Shown: positions 42,282 to 54,905 of the stretch, in pieces
Layout of the letters: the number at the start of each line of letters is the position of its first letter
How positions within the stretch are numbered: the first letter of the stretch is position 1
DNA from: Galeopsis tetrahit
Lineage: Eukaryota; Streptophyta; Magnoliopsida; Lamiales; Lamiaceae
Length of the DNA stretch: 64,000 bases
Reading direction: 5' to 3'
Assembly: GCA_963675135.1 (NCBI GenBank)
Contig: OY776120.1
Coordinates: 56,168,063 to 56,232,062 of the forward strand
The notes under the pieces: generated by a model
What the model was told of the DNA's origin: nothing
What the model saw: only the letters and a program-made list of their open reading frames with translations
Database searches by the model: none
Translations under genes and position numbers: made by a program

Positions 42282-43122
42282 AAACATTTAACAAAGCTTT
42301 GCAAGTAAGCTACCTACATAATTTCTCTCTCTAAAACCTCCCCACCCCTTTTCTATTTTGCCGGAGCAAACACCTCACTGCCACCAACTGTGATACCCCC
42401 AACCTCCCCTCTAATGTAGATAGGTTGAAGGCCGTCGAGTTTGGGGCGTTTGCTGTTGCCGCCATCGTCGCAGCCCCCTACTGTCATCGCCTGCCGCACC
42501 ACCGCCGGGCCACCACCGACCGCTGCTGCACAGTCGTTCACCGCCGCCTCGTCTACCCTCGTTTTTAGATCTTTTAGTGGATGTAGGGGTGTTTTCAGGT
42601 TTTTAGTTGGGATCAATGGGTTTTCCTCTCCGACGGAGCCACGGTGGCCGATCGGGTGAGGCATCCATTGTTCCCGTTTTATTTTTCGTCTTTTACTTTT
42701 GTTGTTTAGTTTGTTAGTTTATTTACCGCTTCTCTTTTAGATCTTGTTTTTATTTTTCCTGCATGTTGTTATTTCCTCCCCTTTATGGGTCTTTTTCCTG
42801 GTATGGGTATCCTCCCCTTCGTAGGTCTATGTTGTGCTGATGTTGGGCTTGATTGACACCGGTTGGCCTATGGATCGTCTTCTGTGATTTGGGGAGTCGT
42901 AGCGCGAGTCATAGTGTGCGACAATTTATCCTCTTGGGGGCAAGTTTGCTATCTTTCTTGATTGATGATACTCATGGACAGCTGGTTTGCCTTTGTGACT
43001 TTCCACTCTCTCAAGATTGAGTTTGGAGCTAAAAGTCTTTGGTAGAGTTTCTCTATATAGATAGGATGAGCAACATATGTAATCTATATTCCTATCTGTA
43101 ATTCTACCCTAAAAAAAAAAAA
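42282..43122 (+). mobile_element. Non-LTR retroposon or processed retrocopy with poly(A) tail
   Basis: An 841-bp segment ending in a run of 13-14 A (43109-43122). It is flanked by a perfect 15-bp duplication AGTACATAATTATAT at 42267-42281 and 43123-43137, the mark of LINE-type target-primed insertion. It begins with a CT-rich stretch like an untranslated leader, then a GC-rich part (42420-42660) with open frames on both strands. Neither encodes a protein I recognise, and no reverse transcriptase is present. It could be an internally deleted LINE, a non-autonomous retroposon, or a copy of a host mRNA. Confidence 0.75.
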
Positions 43123-43219
43123 AGTACATAATTATATGTGGTTATTCATTTTATTTATATGTTGTATTAAATCTTGTTATTGTGACTTAACTAAGGTAGT
43201 AGTTTGCTTATATAATATA

Positions 43220-43513
43220 CTCTTTTATTTTATAAAGTTTGTGGCATTTGTCATTTTGTATAAAATTAAGGAATATATTTTTTGACACATTTATTCTTCA
43301 TTAATTTTTCGCTCTCCTTTTTGACCTTTTTTATGACATTTTTACCTTTTGAATGAAAGTGAGATAAAATGAATCATTAATATGTTTTTAATTAAAAATG
43401 ATATTGTAATAATTACATAAGAATAATTTAGAAAAATCAGTGGTAAAAATAGAAAAAACGACAAACTTTTTATAATAAAGATAAAATGCAATAAACTTTA
43501 TGGAAGTGAGGGA
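43220..43513. mobile_element. Degenerate Stowaway-like MITE
   Basis: The left end (CTCTTTTATTTTATAAAGTT) and right end (AACTTTATGGAAGTGAGGGAG) are imperfect inverted copies of about 30 bp, with TA next to the right end. AT-rich and non-coding. Confidence 0.65.
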
Positions 43514-43524
43514 GTACATATTAA

Positions 43525-43943
43525 GGTGCTGTTTGGTTAGGGATGGTGGTGGATGAGATGGGGATGGAGATTGGAAAAATATGGATGGGGTAATTCATGA
43601 ATAGTAATTGAATAAAAATTGTGTTTGGATTGAGATTGAAAAGTAGGTGTGGATGGAGAACTTTATATCAAATCAAGTATGAGAGAGAATAAATGTGTGA
43701 AAGAAAGTAGGAGAGAGAATAAATGTGTGAAAGAAAAGTAGAAGAGAAAATAAATGTGTGGAAGAAAAGTAGGAGAGAAAATGAGTGATTAAAAGAAAAA
43801 AAAAGTAATGTGATTGTATAAAAATAGGTATGTAGATGTATTATAGAGATGGATGAGTATTTGAATGGGTATTTAGATGAAGAGGGATGGAATGGGGATG
43901 GCCATCCGAATTCGGATGAGCCAATCCCAAATGAAACACACCC
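43525..43943. mobile_element. Tourist-like (PIF/Harbinger) MITE
   Basis: Begins GGTGCTGTTTGGTTAGGG and ends with the inverted CAAATGAAACACACCC. A 3-bp duplication TAA lies at 43522-43524 and 43944-43946. The interior has three to four diverged tandem units of about 33 bp rich in GAGAGAGAATAAATGTGTG (about 43680-43790). Confidence 0.75.
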
Positions 43944-43946
43944 TAA

Positions 43947-44787
43947 GGGAATGTAGTGGATGCGGCTGCAATTTATTTAAGAACAATTATTATCCTGTTA
44001 TTTCTAATTGCATTTGGATTCGAAATTTCTGTTTTGAGTCAAATCTCTATGAAATGAAATTTGAATCTTTCCTCTTTCAGAATTCTTATGTTTAAATTCT
44101 ATAAATATTATGCACGTTTGAATCTTTTATGAAAGAGAAATTATTATTATTGTAAATTTTTAAGAAAATGTTGATTTAGACTAGTATATTTGAAAAATCA
44201 GAATGTGAAAATAGCCATATAACACAAGATATATATTACTTTCGTATGATATAAGTTTACAAAATTACTAACACTCCACCCATCAAACTTTTTTCTTAAA
44301 AAATGTGCCAATTTTATGGTGCAAACACTTGTAAGAAGACGAGGGTGTAACATATTTTGTTGAAATAAATAGATTTGACAAACTAATCTACATGATCTTC
44401 CACTTCATTCTTCAGGGATTGAACCTGGTGAATTTGACTTGAGATTTAGAAGCAACGGGCCCGGGCCTAAATAGATGCCAGATTCGAGAGTGAATTATTT
44501 GACGGGTGTCTTTTCTGTAAACAGCAGGGACACTCTTTCCCCAGAAAATAAGATAGTCTAATTGAAAATACAAGAGATTAAATTTTAACTGCATAGCAAC
44601 ATAAGCTTAATATTTGAAAATACACCCCTCAAAAAAAAATTGAAAATACAAAAGAATATTACAATACAAGATTTTCAAGACAATTCACAACTCACGACTG
44701 CTAAATGATGATGATAATAAAAGTGTGTGCCACAATCACAATCACAAACAAATATCATCGGCTGTTTATAAAATATTTAATTATTGG
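43947..44787. other. 3' flank of the RCC1-family gene
   Basis: AT-rich sequence between the Tourist-like MITE and the stop codon of the minus-strand gene. The part nearest 44787 should hold its 3' untranslated region. No gene, tRNA or transposon end is clear. Confidence 0.55.
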
Positions 44788-47700
44788 TTAGCTTTGGATG
44801 AAGATTTGAGTTGGTTCAAGGGTTGCCCTGAGGGTGTCATGCCCCAGCTGGGCTCTTTCATTATCTCCGAATCCTAGAACTTGTCCCTCCTTTGTGACTA
44901 CAACCGTATGATACAAGCCGGTGCTAACTTGAGCAATGTGGTGGCTTCTCAAGCTGTCTAGGACTCGAGGCCTCACTACTTTATCCGAGACTCCCCTATC
45001 TCGAAAACCAAGGCTTCCGAAACCCATCCAACCAAACCCGTACACACATCCATCATCCAACAAAACAAAACTTTTCCTCTTGCTAGCACATACCTACAAA
45101 CACACATAAAAATAAATTACTCTAGTAGATAAATACAAACATCAAACTCCAGCATTTATTAGCATCGAGATGGTATGGCAAGAGAACAAGAAGGGCACAA
45201 GAGATTGGTTTTTAGGTGAAAGACTCTTAGGAAGTATGTATCTGGGGATTAAGGATGGTCTCAGCTAGTAATACTCCCTCCGTCTCATACTAGATTACTC
45301 ATTTGCACCGTTCCATACTAGATTACACATACCATAAATTATCATAAAATTAACACATCCATTCTAACTCACATCCTTCAAACATCTTTTATTTACCACA
45401 CATCATTACTTTATTACTTAAAATACATTCATACCCTCTATTTTATCTCTTTTAATACTAATAAACAACTCTCACATAAAACCAGTGCCGGAACCAAATG
45501 AGTAAACAAGTTGGGACGGAGGGAGTACTATTAATTGAATTAAGTCATATTTAGAACATTCATACACTCGAGCCACTGAAATATGAAAATATCATTCAAG
45601 CATTAATTATTAAATTCTAATTGGAACACACTGAGGTCTATTATTATTTTATTACAGAGACAATCCAAAGCATCTTTCAATGTACCACGATCCAAATGCA
45701 GTTTTGCCTCCTCCCAATCAAATACAGGTCAAAGTGCCATTCATGATCGTAGTCTTATCTAAGGTATCTATCTGTGTATGACAGAAAACCCTGAGAAAAA
45801 GATAAAAATCCTTCCTAACAAATGACAATGCATTCTTCTTTCAAAAATATGAGCAAACCTGAACAGCAAGGTGGGTCTGGAGGCTGTTAAGTTGTTGTGG
45901 AGTTGTTTTATCAATCTCATCTCCATGGCCCAATGCACCACAATAACCTTTGCCCCAAGTATATACCTGTAGGAAAAACATATAATTGTATAAAAGTTAC
46001 TACATAGTTCTTCCTTCAAGGTGTTATGTTTAATCTCTTTCTTAACATGCATACATACATGTCCATTAGAATCAAGAGCCACCACATGCTCATCACCAGC
46101 AGACACCCGAATAATGTGAATGCCCTTCCTCTTGAATGATAGAATTGCTCGAGGCTGAAGCTCATTCTGCTGCTCTCCATGCCCAAGGCAGAAATTTGTG
46201 CCAGACCCGAACGAGAAAAGTGTTCCACCATCTGCCACCGCAAGACTATAACTGGGACCCGCACCAATCTCAACAACGCATTGTAGGACCTCCACCTTCT
46301 GCGGGGTTCGTCTATCCTGTGTATCTCCATGCCCAAGTTGACCATGTGTGTTAACTCCACAACTATATACATACCCTTCGCTTGTAAGAAACATCGTGAA
46401 GCTCAGCCCTGCAGCTACCTAAATAGACAACAGACGTATAAGCTTACACAAAACAGGTCAGGAACTTGTAATTGTCCTTAATAAGTGATTACCAAACTTT
46501 ATCCAAACTGTCCCTTATTGGTATATACTTGGGGCAATTTCAAATACTGCAAAGTCATGGTATATATTTCCAGTCAGAATTGGACCATAATGGAATTTCG
46601 GTGCAAAGACAATATATGCTCATTCACGAAACCCTATGAATTAGTTATATATAATCATTAGGAAAGCAAAGCACATGGGTCAGGCTCATTAAAAAAAGAT
46701 AAGCTAATTAAAAAATGGTAAAGAATCTGTAAACAGATTACAGTGCTATCAAATATTAGATATATATTATATTATAGTAATTTACTTTAATGAATAAAGT
46801 GGCCCATGGGCTTTAGTAATCTAGGGTTTAGTCTTTTATATATTGTCTTTCTCTAGGGAGATTATCTTAGAGATCATTATTTACGGCTTAGGCTTGGAAC
46901 TCGGCCGTTAGGCTTGGGACGGGATCTTTTCCGTAGGAATCGGCCATTAGGCTTGGACCGGATTATTCACGGTGTTATCTTATTTTCCTTTCAATATATT
47001 ATTTACTTTACTCTCGGTGAGGTGTGTGTATCCATTCTCTTAACTCTAACAAATTGGTCCGACCTGCCGGATCCTAATGAGGCGAATGGAGGTTCGTGAG
47101 GAAACGTTAGAGAAGGGAGTGGAGGAGTTGCAGTGTATTGTGGCAAAGATGCAGTCTACTGTGGCTGCAAACGTTAGAGAAGGGAGTGGAGGATTTTCCT
47201 TTCAATATATTATTTCCTTGAGGTGTGTGTATCCATTCTCTTAACTCTAACAAATTGGTCCGACCTGCCGGATCCTAATGAGGCGAATGGAGGTTCGTGA
47301 GGAAACGTTAGAGAAGGGAGTGGAGGAGTTGCAGTCTATTTTATTAGGGAGTGGAGGAGATGCAGTCTACTGTGGCAAAGATGCAGTCTACTGTGACGAC
47401 GGTAATCAAAGGAGTCGAGAAGATAAAGATCTTGGTGAGCCAACTCCGGCGTGAGGAGGGCATCGTTCATAATGACTCTCTAAAACCTGATGATGACCAA
47501 TCTCTTCAAATTCCAGAGAAATACAAATCCCAAGATGATGCCAGAATTAACCAGAATCTCTAAAACCTGATGATGACCAATCCCTTCAAATTCCAGAGAA
47601 ATACAGATCCCAAGATGATGCCAGAATTAACCAGTATTTTTCAAGAGGTTATGAAAAATGAAAGAGCTTTTGCGAATCAAGAAGAAGAAATTCATTATAG

Positions 47701-50700
47701 GCTTGGAGAAGTTGTGAAAGAAAATATTAGATGATGCCAGAATTAATAAAGAGGAAGTTGTGATTGAGAGGGTTGATGAAAAATGGGAGTTTTCCAATGA
47801 CAAGGGAAAGATAAAAGAGACATCATCAAATATTTTTCAAGAGGTTATGAAAAAGGGAAGAGCTTTTGCGAATCAAAAAGAAGAAATTCATTATAGGCTT
47901 GGAGAAGTTGTGAAAGAAAATATTAATTTTTACATGAGGAGAACAAAAGAGCCTGTTGAAAAGGCAGCCAGTGGAGAAGAGTTACACGATCAAGGAAATC
48001 TGTGGTTCATTGTTGAATCGTGCACCTGGGGTCAATTCAAGAAAATCAGATTTTCCTACTTCAGGTTCCTGCTCGTGATCTGTTCCTCTGTTCAGCCTTG
48101 AGGACAAGGCTGTTTTTAAGGGGAAGGGAATTGATATGCATCAAATATATATTATATTATAGTAATTTACTTTAATTAATAAAGTGGCCCATGGGCTTTA
48201 GTAATCTAGGGTTTAGTGTTTTATATATTGTCTTTGTCTTCTCTAGGGTTGTCTTCTCTAGGGAGATTATCTTAGACATCATTATCGGCTCAGGCTTGGG
48301 ACGGGATCCTTCCCGTAGGAATCGGCCATTTTACTCTCGGTGAGGTGTGTGTATCCATTCTCTTAACTCTAACAAATTGGTCCGACCTGCCGGATCCTAA
48401 TGAGGCGAATGGAGGTTCGTGAGGAAATAATATATGGAGGTTCATGAGGAAATAATATATTCATAGGAAAAGGTTCGTGAGGAAATAATATATTCATAGG
48501 AAAAGGTTCGTGAGGAAATAATATATTCATAGGAAAATAAGATAACACCGGGAATAATCTCGTCCAAGCCTAATGACCGATTCCTACGGGAAAGATCCCG
48601 TCCCAAGCCTAACGGCCGAGTCCCAAGCCTAAGCCGTAAATAATAATCTCTAAGATAATCTCCCTTGAGAAGACAAAGACAATATATAAAAGACTAAACC
48701 CTATATTAAACCCTAATTACTAGGGCTCATGGGCCACTTTATTAATTAAAGTAAATTACTATAATATCTAATATATATATATATATAATATTTGATGCGT
48801 ATCAATTCCCTTCCCCTTCAAAACAGCCTTGTCATCAAAATCTGATTTTCTTGAATTGAATTGACCCTAGGTGCACGATTCAACAATGTACCACTGAATT
48901 TCTTCTTCTTGATTCGCAAAAGCTCTTCCCTTTTTCATAGCCTCTTGAAAAATATTTGATGATGTCTCTTTTATCTTTCCCTTGTCACTTGAAAACTCTC
49001 ATTTTTCATCAACCCTCAGGTTCTTTTTCATAGCCTCTTGAAAAATATTTGATGATGTCTCTTTTATCTTTCCCTTGTCACTTGAAAACTCTCATTTTTC
49101 ATCAACCCTCTCAATCACAACTTTCTCTTTACTTCGGATATGTATTTCTCTGGAATTGGAAGGGATTGGTCATCATCAGGTTTTAGAGAATCATCATGAA
49201 CGATGCCCTACCGGAGTTAGCTCACCAAGATCTTCTTTACCTTCTCGACTCATTTGATTATCGTCGTCATAGTAGACTGCATCTTTGCTGCAGTCTACAC
49301 TACAGTAGACTGCATCTTTGCCACAATAGACTGCAACTCCTCCACTCCCTTTCTCTAACGTTTCCTCACGAACCTCCATTCGCTTCATTAGGATCCGACA
49401 GGTCCTCCATTCGCTTCATTAGGATCCGGCAGGTCGGACCAATTTGTTAGAATTAAGAGAATGGATACACACACCTCACCGAAAGTAAAGGAAATAATAT
49501 ATTGATAGGAAAATAAGATAACACCGGAACCGTCCAAGCCTAATGGCCGATTCCTACGGGAAAGATCCCGTCGGCCGAGTCCCAAGCCTAACAGCCGAGT
49601 CCCAAGCCTAAGCCTTAAATAATGATCTCTAAGATAATCTCCTTAGAGAAGGACAAAGACAATATATAAAAGACTAAACCCTATATTAAACCCTAATTAC
49701 TAGGGCCCATGGGCCACTTTATTAATTAAAGTAAATTACTATAATATAATATATATCTAATATTTGATGCATATCAGAAATCCTTGAATATTAACCCTAT
49801 TCCACAGCCCCTTCTATGAACTCTCCTCCCTTCTATGAACTCTCCTCAGTAAACCTAAGAGCCCATTTGTTACTAGGATAAAGAGAGTGATAGAAGATAT
49901 CTCTTTGCCTCGGATGACTTGTTATCTCTTTGGCCCGGGAAACATCCAGAGTTTGGTATTCAGAATGCATTTGAGGGGGTAAAAAGAGATATCACCTCCA
50001 AGGCGGTATCCCAACATGGAAACACCACAGAAATTAAATTTACAAAATTAACCCTCAGATATACTTTTCAGTACATCTCACATTCTATCGAATTCCAGCA
50101 CAAAAGTGTTCCCCTTCTCCAGAAAACCCTTGATATTGGGGAAATGGAAGTGGGTTTTTGCAGGTGAGTCGGTATCGCTCGTGGATGTCAGCAGCAACCA
50201 AGTCTGTGTCTTCAATTTCCGATGAGGACCCAAGTTTGAATATTCGATTTCTGGTTATGACCACTGTGCGTTATTGAACAAGAATGTTTGAACCCACATA
50301 AAATTTGTCTTGTTGGAAGCAATTCAGCGAATTTTATCCAGCAATATATATAATTTTTTTAATCCAAACTACATGATTTCCATGTGTATTGTGAAGTTCC
50401 TTAGCTTGCAATCTGTGAACACAATAGACTTCAATATGATGGATATTCCAAACAATGAAGACCTCATTTTGTGACTGGTCTTTCATTGATCTGATGCACC
50501 ACCCTCTATAATTCTTAGCGGTCAGACCGATTTTATTCATATAAAAAATATGATTGATTTTCTGGTATGTATGACTAAACTTCTGAATTTGAAAAACGAA
50601 TGGAAGAAACAGACAAATAAAAAATTTAAGGTTTCCCTAAACTTTTGTTTTAGAAAGTGTTTGATTTCGCATTTGATCAGGTAGATTTTTGGTGACAATC

Positions 50701-53312
50701 TCAAGGCAGATTTATGGAAGAGAATGACTGCTGGATCCAATTAACATTTCTGTGGAAAATGAGATAATGGCACAAGGAAAGAAAATAGAGCAAAAGTATA
50801 AGGGTAATAATGTCAGCTAGATAGTTATCAAGTGCGTTAATACACAATACCAAATTAACCCTAGAAAAATTAATTTTTATCATTTGCTGAATTATTGAGT
50901 AGTAAACGGATGATTTATACATTTTCTTTGTTAAACAATTCCTAGTATAATATATCCATTCATATCACATCCTGTGTAATAAACGAGTCCGAAAAGATTA
51001 TTTTATTCCTTTCTAAACAAATAGACCTACACACTGCAAGGACAATCACTTCCATAATACTGTCATATATGAAAGATGTGCAAGAAACAAAAAAAGACAA
51101 TTTTAGTTCGCCACCAAATTAGAGAAACACAGTAGAGTCACTTGAGTGGCTGACCTGTTTGCAAGGAATACCCTTCAGCGCTTCAACAAGCTTTGGCCTG
51201 AATATAGGCCGGCTCATATCTCCATGACCACAACAAAATGATGAATTATCACCACATGTAAAAACCTGCATCACCAACCCAAGTCCAGATATGTAATAAT
51301 GGAAAAGATCTGTGCATTAGCAAATGAAAACATACTGTTGTAATGGTAATAAAAAGCTGATGAGCAACAAAGAGCATTTGCTTATTTACCATTTGTAAAT
51401 AAATATGTAGGAAGATAATTAAATGTGATTCAAAGATAGAATAACAAAGAAATTGTTGCTTGAACAAGCAACAAGATAAAGGGATCAGCACCAGTTTTGC
51501 ACTTTTAATTGTTCACTCATGGTGGCATTTAAGACACAGTTGCAGGATATGAAATGGATAATTAATACGGAACACATTCTGTGACTATGCTCCCACTTAC
51601 AGGAGGACGGTGTTATAATAATCCCTGCCTAGGCTAGCGCTACCCTTACCACCTCCACTTTTTTTTTTCCAAAACAGCCCCGTGAAACCCAGCCCACTCT
51701 AGTCTGCTGCCCACCCTAGCACTTAATACCTTTTATAGCAGTGGGAGGGGCAGAACTAGCAGCCTATGGTGTAGTTACAAATCATTTGAGTAGTTATCAA
51801 AGGGTAGACATCAGCTAGTCATGGATAAAATGCAGAAAAGTGATGAAGTCTAGAGGACATGACAAACCTCTCCAGACTTTGTTACAAAGGCTGCATGGTT
51901 GTGGGAGGCCGAGACATGAATGACTTCAGCTCGACATGGAAAGCTGATGGGCGTAAATGATACACATTGTGTTGTTTCTGGGCCATGTCCAAGGACACCA
52001 CATAAGCTGGAACCACAAGAGTATACTCCCAAATCCTTGATCAACAAGGTATGATATCTTCCACTCTTTATTTGCATCTGCTGAACACTTCTTGGAATTA
52101 GTGACAACAACAAATATAAAGCAGAAATAAATGAAGAAGCCATGCTATCAGTAATTGCTACAGCACTAAGGGTGCTTGGTTGAAAGAGGGGAATGACAAG
52201 AGGAATCACTGTGATTGTAGATACATTCCCCCTCAATTTTCGGGATATTTGGTGATTAATAAAAAAAAACAAAGATACTAACTTCTACGATATCCTAACA
52301 ATCAATAGAAAATCAACACAACGAAATATGCTACCAGCAAAGTACTACATCTAAAATCTGAGTGCTAGTGCTACATGTGGCATTCATTGAGTCTTCTAGA
52401 TCCTTCTTCCTCTCTGAGATGCCAATCACTCTAGGCTGGTTTTGTTGATGATGCGCAGGTGTATGCGTGAGTTTTATCATGCATGGTGCTGTGTTGTTTA
52501 ACTTGAAGACTAGCAGTACAATGCGTCAACTAGAAAGGGGGATGAGTCTACAGAGGGTAGAAGTGAATAAAGGGGTAGAACAGGGATATCACAATTACAA
52601 GGAGATTGATGTTTTCATCAAAAGATTCCAACTCTGATAAAACGAGTAACTGAAAACAAAATAAAGCACTTAATTTCATAATTGGAGCAATTCTTTTTAG
52701 CAGTTTTAACAAATATGAATACAGAAGATGAGAAAAGTCTTTATTCCCCAAGAAGCTAAACCAGAAAGATATCGATAGGTCTTATTATAAACTTCATGCT
52801 CACCTCTAAATTGAACTTACGCAACATGGTGAGTAGAGACATAATTAGAAACAAAAGAACACTACTGATATCTCAGTTTACTTTCAGTCAATAACTTCTT
52901 CATCTCAAACATCATATGAATAACAATGATTATATTGTTATAAAAAAAAAACATGAGAATTAAGAAATAGTACATTGCCTGAAGAGGTCTGAACCATGTT
53001 CGAAGACTGTTCCACCGACTGCAAGTACCTCAAGACCCGCTTCCAATTTCCATTACACCTATTATACAGCTCGTTCCGAGCATTATCTTGAAGAGAATAG
53101 TAAATTGGGTGCGACCCACAAAGCCTAAAGGCAGCAAAATCCACCAGAGACCGAAACTTTAGCGGAAATAATTCATCAGCGGCCCAAAAAATCTTGGAAG
53201 TCAACTCCAGACACACTAAATCCACGGCGCTCAATCTACCAGAAGTCAGAATTTCGAGAATTAAGTGAAGCGGCAAGTCATCCATTGAACTTGACTTAAG
53301 GCGATCCCCCAT
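44788..53312 (-). CDS. RCC1-repeat protein with F-box-like N-terminus (six exons)
   Basis: Exons, all joined in phase 0 at GT-AG sites: 53312-52974, 52077-51868, 51265-51155, 46418-46059, 45966-45859 and 45093-44788, giving 477 codons and TAA. Start ATG at 53312 (MGDRLKSSSMDDLPLH). Residues ~10-60 resemble an F-box (LPLHLILEILTSGRLSAVDLVCLELTSKIF), suggesting a link to SCF ubiquitin ligases. From ~115 on come seven RCC1-type repeats with the usual CG..GQLGHGD pattern: CGSSLCGVLGHGPE, CGDNSSFCCGHGD, CGVNTHGQLGHGD, FGSGTNFCLGHGE, WGKGYCGALGHGD, FGWMGFGSLGF and FGDNERAQLGH, enough for a seven-bladed propeller. Relatives include UVR8-like proteins, but I cannot say it senses UV-B or acts on Ran. 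Frame and splice sites are intact, so it is probably functional despite transposons in introns 3 and 5. Confidence 0.92.
45274..45525. mobile_element. Stowaway MITE in intron 5 of the RCC1-family gene
   Basis: CTCCCTCCGTCTCATACTAG at the left and the inverted TTGGGACGGAGGGAG at the right, with TA duplications at 45272-45273 and 45526-45527; 252 bp. It lies wholly within intron 5 (45094-45858) and does not touch a splice site. Confidence 0.88.
46744..48437 (+). mobile_element. Small non-autonomous LTR element P in intron 3
   Basis: LTR-like ends: 46744-47051 (start TGCTATCAAATATTAG, slightly changed, end ...CTCTAACA) and 48132-48374 (start TGATATGCATCAAATA). After each LTR follows AATTGGTCCGACCTGCCGG and a gag-like start. 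The interior encodes only charged, coiled-coil-like fragments (ORFs at 47351-47563 and 47760-48101) with internal duplications and a polypurine tract AAGGGGAAGGGAA before the second LTR. There is no protease, RT or integrase. Gypsy or TRIM-like origin is possible. Classification is uncertain. Confidence 0.7.
48438..48537. repeat. Three 33-bp tandem units at the inverted-repeat junction
   Basis: Units begin GGTTC(A/G)TGAGGAAATAAT at 48439, 48472 and 48505. Each fuses the gag-start phrase of element P to an LTR-internal phrase of element Q, so they mark the rearranged joint between the two. Confidence 0.85.
48508..49776 (-). mobile_element. Small non-autonomous LTR element Q in intron 3, inverted copy of P
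   Basis: On the minus strand the 5' LTR is 49776-49445 (TGATATGCATCAAATATT...CTAACA). The interior has the same gag-like start and CT/GA-rich body as P, with a tandem repeat around 48960-49100. The 3' LTR is 48804 to about 48508, truncated. With P it makes an inverted repeat of about 3 kb. No enzyme domain. Confidence 0.7.
49777..51154 (-). other. 5' half of intron 3 of the RCC1-family gene
   Basis: Intronic sequence between element Q and exon 3, AT-rich, without transposon ends I can define. The open frames at 49919-50167, 50334-50540, 50537-50740 and 50701-50922 show no domains and are not exons of the gene, whose frame is complete without them. Confidence 0.6.
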
Positions 53313-53737
53313 TTTTTGAGGATTTCAACAATAATAAGGGAATTAGTGTTGGCCAACAGTTTGACCTGGTATTAAATTTCAAGCCGGAAACGGAGACAAT
53401 GTAAGAAATGAGTGATAGAAATTGGATGAAACAGAGTACAGAAATTGGGTGGGGTTTGGAAGAAAAATTCAGCAATGATTTGTAGATAGAATTTAAATAA
53501 ATCATCTGGGTGAGAAAATCGGAGCTAATTACCGACTTGACATAGCAAGATTACAGAGTTTTATACAAAATAAAAAGAATTAAAAACTTGGGATATGCAT
53601 GGAAAGGCAATCGAAGAAATGAAAATTGAAGGCAAGGAAATGAGGAATTTTGTATGAATTCAAATTGGGGATGAGTGTAGAGGGTAGAGATATTTGACGG
53701 ATTGTCTCCCACTCTGACCCAGTTCTACAGTTCCACG
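53313..53737 (-). promoter_or_regulatory. Upstream region of the RCC1-family gene
   Basis: About 425 bp between the start codon and the next transposon. It should hold the 5' untranslated region and core promoter. I see no unambiguous TATA box, so it is assigned by position only. Confidence 0.4.
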
Positions 53738-54512
53738 TAGGGCTGGGCATAAAACCGAACCGACGATTTTCGGTTTATTTGGTTCGATTGAATTTTTTTT
53801 TTTAAATTTCGGTTTTTTCGGTTCGATTCAGTTTATATTTTCTAAAAACCGAATAAATCGAACCGATCGAACTATAAATAAAAATAAATATAATTAATTA
53901 ATATATATATATATATATAAATAAAACTCAGTAAACAATTAAACATTCATTTTCATTTCTGTCGTTTCTTTTCCACTTTGCCGATTTCCCTACTTCGATG
54001 TTCGCGTTTGGCCACCACCGCCCGTTAGGCTTCCACCACCAGGATGTTCTTTTTTGCTTGAATGCCCTTTTATTTAAGTTATATATGTTAGTTTTGTTGT
54101 GTCATTTTTAGATTATGTTTTTAGATATTTGATTTCATTGAATATAAATTGGTGATCTAGTACAACATATTAATTATATTTCCAGATTTGTTGTAACATA
54201 TTATTTAATTTATTTTACCAGATTTGTTTTAACATATTATTTAATTTATTTTATGTAGAATTCTTAGGATATTGACTGAACTTTTGTTAGGTAGAATTGA
54301 TTTTTTAAATGTTTATTTGTTTAAATAATTTTTTTTTTAACTTTAGGCAGAAAAAATTCGGTTCGAATCGAATCGAACCAACCGAATTGTAATTCGGTTT
54401 GGTTCGATTTTTATATAATTTCGGTTCGGTTCGGTTCATTTTTTTAAAATTTCGATTATTTCGATTCGATTGAAAAAAGGTTAGAACCGAACTGAACCAA
54501 CCGAATGTCCAC
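53738..54512. mobile_element. Probable hAT-type MITE
   Basis: The left end TAGGGCTGGGCATAAAACCG and the right end (CGAATGTCCACTCC, inverted) are diverged versions of a common plant repeat. Many AACCGAA / TTCGGTT units occur in both terminal thirds (53755-53875 and 54355-54505). The 8-base flanks GTTCCACG and ACTCCACG agree at six positions. The AT-rich middle is unrelated. Non-coding. Confidence 0.55.
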
Positions 54513-54905
54513 TCCACGGGCCTACGGAGTATAAAATAAAAAACTAAATAATTAAATTAAATTATACTAGAGAGTATAAAATGGTGTAATTTAGGGTGTT
54601 TTTGCAAACCATAATTATTTTAAAGTGATTAAAGTTGATTTTTATAGTAAAATTAAAAATGATTTTTTTTTTTTAAAATTAAACACTTTCAAATCAATTT
54701 TTTATAAGTTTGAGTGTTTGTAAAAACAAATAACTTTTTTTTTTTAACTTTATAAAAAACCCTTTACCCTACTTTTTTTTTTTTTTTGTAAATTCTTAAT
54801 ATTCCCAAATAAGAACTATATATTTATGGCGATGAAAATTGAGCTAAGGGATGAAAATTAAGAGAGATTTCTTCGGAAATCTTCAACTCCACTCGCACTG
54901 TATCT
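54513..54905. other. AT-rich spacer, nothing recognised
   Basis: Poly-A and poly-T rich DNA between two transposons, without coding frame or repeat ends. Confidence 0.6.

Noticed and set aside
44405..44430. GGGATTGAACCT resembling a tRNA T-arm complement
   Set aside because: No acceptor stem or anticodon arm can be built around it.
45768..46394. 208-codon ORF as a stand-alone gene
   Set aside because: It reads exon 4 of the RCC1-family gene, then through intron 4 and into exon 5 out of frame; the spliced model explains all conserved parts.
47351..48101. Two short ORFs as host exons in intron 3
   Set aside because: They belong to the gag-like interior of LTR element P and are partly repeated in inverted element Q.
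52938..53312. 124-codon ORF as a complete small F-box protein
   Set aside because: Its last residues are intron; a good donor site after codon 113 leads in phase to the RCC1 repeats.
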